Assembly (NCBI GenBank): GCA_022428285.1
Contig: JAKMCX010000040.1
Span: 1-38,753 of the forward strand
Direction of reading: 5' to 3'
DNA from: Flavobacteriales bacterium
GTDB taxonomy: Bacteria > Bacteroidota > Bacteroidia > Flavobacteriales_D > Sanyastnellaceae
DNA length: 38,753 nucleotides
Shown here: positions 35,913 to 38,753 of the stretch, one piece after another
Numbering within the stretch: the first letter of the stretch is position 1
Layout: every line of letters begins with the position of its first letter
Translations under genes and position numbers: made by a program
The notes under the pieces: generated by a model
Told to the model about the DNA's origin: nothing
Seen by the model: only the letters and a program-made list of their open reading frames with translations
Databases searched by the model: none

Positions 35913-37681
35913 GTGCCCCTGAGACCACAGGCAGGATTTTTGACGCCAAGGTCCTGAAGCGCATCCTGAGGCGGGTTCAGCCCTACCGCACACGGTTCAT
36001 ATTGACGGGCCTCATGGTGTCGCTTTTGGCCGGCATGAGTTGGGTCAGGCCATACCTCATTCGGTTGGCGATGGACGAACACATCGCGGTGGGTGACAGG
36101 GAGGGGTTGCTCATGATTTTCCTTGCGGTTGTTGGGTTGATTGTGGTGGAGGCCATCTTGCAGTTCTATCAGACTTATTGGGCCAATTGGGTGGCCCAAA
36201 GTGTGACCTTGGATTTGCGCTCTGAGCTGTACCGGCACGTGTTAAAGTTCCGCTTGAAGTATTTTGACAAAACTCCTGTAGGACAACTTGTTACGAGGCA
36301 CATTGGTGATGTGGATGGCATTGCAGATGTCTTCTCAAATGGCCTGCTTAACGCGGTAGGTGACCTGCTTAAATTGGCTGTTGTCATTGCGGCCATGCTG
36401 TGGGTAGATGTACGGCTAACGGTGGTCATTTTGCTGCCCATTCCAGTCTTGTTGCTGGCTACTCGGGTTTTCCAGAAAGCGATCAAAAAGGCCTTTGTCA
36501 GTGTCCGAAATGAGGTGGCCAAAATCAACGTGTTCGTACAGGAGCATGTCACCGGAATGGGCATCATCCAGGCCTTTGGTCGGGAAGATGCGGAACGCAA
36601 CAAATTCGCGGAACACAATGCTGCCCATAGGGACGCCAACATTCGTTCGATTTGGGCTTTCTCCATCTTCTTTCCAGTGGTGGAAATGCTCTCTGCCACC
36701 AGCGTAGCACTGCTCCTGTGGTATGGGGTGGATGGCGTGGCGCAGGGGGGCATGACCCTCGGATTGGTGCTGCAGTTCATCTTGTATGTATTCATGCTGT
36801 ACCGGCCCATTCGACAGCTGGCGGATCGGTTCAATGTGTTGCAGATGGGCATCGTGAATGCCAGTCGGGTGTTTCATCTGTTGGATATGGATGAGTCGTT
36901 GCCAGAGACTCCTCAAGACGAGCTTGTTAGGGTTGATTCATTGAAGGGACACATTGTCTTTGAAGACGTGTGGTTTGCATACCAAGACGAGGACTGGGTG
37001 CTCAAGGGTGTGAGCTTCGAAGTGCAGGCTGGCGAAAGGGTGGCCTTCGTGGGGGCCACAGGCGCTGGAAAGTCAAGTGTGATCAACCTGTTGTGTCGGT
37101 TCTATGAATATCAAAGGGGCACCATTACAGTCGACGGACATGACCTGAGGACCATCCCGCTGGATGTGCTCAGGAGTGCGTTGGGTGTCGTACTCCAGGA
37201 TGTTTTCCTGTTTACCGGTTCACTGTCGGACAACATCACTTTGTTTGACCCCTCTATTGGTGAGGAAAGGGTAATGGATGCCGTGCAAGCGGTGGGGGTG
37301 GAGGCCTTGATCGAAAGGTTGCCGGGAGGGCTGGACTACGATGTAAAGGAGCGCGGAGTAATGCTGTCTACGGGGCAGCGTCAGTTGATCTCGTTTGTCC
37401 GGGCTTATGCCCAACAGCCTGGGATTTTGGTCTTGGACGAAGCCACAAGTTCCATCGATCCAGAGAGCGAACGTCTGATCCAAATGGCCACGGCGAAGTT
37501 GACCGAGTCGCGAACGAGCATTCTCGTGGCGCACAGATTGTCCACGATTCAGGATGCCGACCGGATTTTGGTGATGGATTTGGGGCACATTGTGGAGGCG
37601 GGAACCCACGAAGAGCTGTTATCAGTGAATGGCAAGTACAGCAGGCTTTTTGAGATGCAGAGGGATTCTAACAGCCCTTGA
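35909..37681 (+). CDS. ABC exporter, fused permease/ATPase (MsbA-like)
   Basis: TMD followed by 'GERVAFVGATGAGKSSVINLLCRFYEYQRGTITVDGHDL', 'STGQRQLISFVRAYAQQPGILVLDEATSSID'. ATGA overlap with the truA stop; start MSAPETTGR. Confidence 0.94.
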   Translation: MSAPETTGRIFDAKVLKRILRRVQPYRTRFILTGLMVSLLAGMSWVRPYLIRLAMDEHIAVGDREGLLMIFLAVVGLIVVEAILQFYQTYWANWVAQSVTLDLRSELYRHVLKFRLKYFDKTPVGQLVTRHIGDVDGIADVFSNGLLNAVGDLLKLAVVIAAMLWVDVRLTVVILLPIPVLLLATRVFQKAIKKAFVSVRNEVAKINVFVQEHVTGMGIIQAFGREDAERNKFAEHNAAHRDANIRSIWAFSIFFPVVEMLSATSVALLLWYGVDGVAQGGMTLGLVLQFILYVFMLYRPIRQLADRFNVLQMGIVNASRVFHLLDMDESLPETPQDELVRVDSLKGHIVFEDVWFAYQDEDWVLKGVSFEVQAGERVAFVGATGAGKSSVINLLCRFYEYQRGTITVDGHDLRTIPLDVLRSALGVVLQDVFLFTGSLSDNITLFDPSIGEERVMDAVQAVGVEALIERLPGGLDYDVKERGVMLSTGQRQLISFVRAYAQQPGILVLDEATSSIDPESERLIQMATAKLTESRTSILVAHRLSTIQDADRILVMDLGHIVEAGTHEELLSVNGKYSRLFEMQRDSNSP

Positions 37682-37800
37682 TTGAAAAGTTCATCGAATT
37701 ATCGACCCTGTTTTACATCTTATACGTTTTTCACGTGTAATGAGCCGTAGAGAGTGTTTTGCTGCCGTCTAAAAAGGCCTGATAATGCGGGGGCGCAGCA

Positions 37801-37808
37801 TAGTTTTG
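37801..37808 (+). promoter_or_regulatory. Putative Bacteroidetes -7 element
   Basis: TAGTTTTG fits TAnnTTTG exactly, 25 bp before the ATG at 37833. The -33 region (CCTG) is weak. Confidence 0.4.
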
Positions 37809-37832
37809 AAGAGACCTCATTGCTTGCCCTCC

Positions 37833-38753
37833 ATGGACCACCGGAGCCCATATAATCATCTGTTTGCGCGCCCACTTCTGGCGCTCATCGCGTGTGTGCT
37901 CCTTGGCCTCAACACCCAATCCCAAACGGTCCTCTACGAGGCAAACTTCGAGGCTGACGCAGGGGGCAGTGGTTTGTCCGGAGCAAGTCCTGATTCTTGG
38001 ACCGCAACAAGTTCTGGTGATGCAACACTTACTATAGAAGCTGACGTCTTGGGTGACCATCTTCTGCGATGCGAGACTGGGGAAACCCAATGGGAGGTTT
38101 ATTCGTTTACTTGGGAGAGCGGGTTAATAGACGTTGAGGGGTTTACTGCTTTGTCCATCGGTATTTGGGGTTACGCAGAAGCCCAAAACAATACGTCTTG
38201 GACCGCAGAAATTTCAGTTCTTGGGGGAACACTGGATGGCCTCACTTCTGTTAGTATTCCTGCGGATGGGTCTTATGCTCAATACGATTTCGTTCCCGAC
38301 TTTGGTGTGACTGAAACAGTGGTTTTGGTCTCTTTGTCTTACTACAAGAAAGGCTTTTCCTTTTGGTTGGATGATGTTGTTGTTTCTGGGGTTGCGACGT
38401 GTGATGACTTCGATGATGATGAAATTTGCGATGACATAGATCCTTGCGTAGGCGTTGTAGATGCCTGTGGTGTTTGTAATGGTCAGGGGCCTGTGTATGA
38501 ATGTGGATGCGGTGTAATCCCATCAGGCGACTGTGATTGCGAAGGCAACCAGCTGGATGCACTTGGCGTCTGTGGAGGTGGTTGTTTGGCCGATGCGAAT
38601 GGAAATGGCATTTGTGACGATGCGGAATTGCTGGGCTGTATGGATTCATCGGCTTGCAACTTCGACGCTTCGGCAACGGAGGATGATGGAACCTGCGCAG
38701 AGCTGGACGTATGCGGTATCTGTGATGGTCTAGGCTCGGTTTATGAATGTGGT
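37833..38753 (+). CDS. Large secreted Cys-rich repeat protein, 3'-truncated by the window edge
   Basis: Open frame of 307 codons from ATG 37833 to the last base: MDHRSPYNHLFARPLLALIACVLLGLNTQSQTVLYEANFEADAGG...CDDIDPCVGVVDACGVCNGQGPVYECGCGVIPSGDCDCEGNQLDALGVCGGGC...GCMDSSACNFDASATEDDGTCAELDVCGICDGLGSVYECG. Absent from the ORF track because it has no stop. Confidence 0.85.
   Translation, partial: MDHRSPYNHLFARPLLALIACVLLGLNTQSQTVLYEANFEADAGGSGLSGASPDSWTATSSGDATLTIEADVLGDHLLRCETGETQWEVYSFTWESGLIDVEGFTALSIGIWGYAEAQNNTSWTAEISVLGGTLDGLTSVSIPADGSYAQYDFVPDFGVTETVVLVSLSYYKKGFSFWLDDVVVSGVATCDDFDDDEICDDIDPCVGVVDACGVCNGQGPVYECGCGVIPSGDCDCEGNQLDALGVCGGGCLADANGNGICDDAELLGCMDSSACNFDASATEDDGTCAELDVCGICDGLGSVYECG

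Noticed and set aside
38251-38676. His/Arg-rich 141-aa minus-strand ORF near the right edge
   Set aside because: It is the reverse complement of the Asp/Cys-rich repeat gene at 37833; the His/Gln/Pro bias follows from that.
1-38753. CRISPR arrays, tRNA/rRNA genes, transposons, prophage or defence-island genes
   Set aside because: None seen. No regularly spaced direct repeats, no cloverleaf candidates in the intergenic gaps, and no transposase, integrase or phage proteins in the translations.

Overview
The window is gene-dense Bacteroidota-type DNA. Supporting signs are T9SS sorting domains, TonB-dependent receptors, the Bacteroidetes-type RpoZ, PorD/DUF4835, and TAnnTTTG-like -7 boxes. I count 22 confident protein-coding genes, plus one partial gene at each edge. 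Both edge genes encode long, repeat-rich, T9SS-style surface proteins, which suggests the window is a contig broken in repeats. I saw no rRNA, tRNA, CRISPR array, transposase or phage gene. Main modules: (1) an OlsF-like fused acyltransferase; (2) a TonB-dependent receptor with a secreted T9SS partner, separated by two hairpins and preceded by an 11-bp-period GTTAAC repeat resembling a PhoB/OmpR-family operator; (3) an RND/MMPL transporter, Tat-type glycosylasparaginase and UbiA prenyltransferase run; (4) dnaK with a duplicated GACA-N-TGTC element in its upstream region; (5) a four-gene signalling cassette: exported helical-repeat protein, soluble REC-histidine kinase, NarL-type regulator, and a SpoIIE phosphatase with a degenerate receiver-like N-terminus; (6) an Lhr-like 'ligase-associated' DEXH helicase with no ligase or exonuclease partners in view; (7) the bamD-rpoZ-coaBC-porD-recN run; (8) an alpha-oxoamine synthase (serine palmitoyltransferase-like), truA and an ABC exporter. 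The strongest candidates for something undescribed are the signalling cassette, the TonB-dependent receptor/T9SS pair with its regulatory region, and the dnaK upstream repeats. All function calls come from reading the translations; no search was run.
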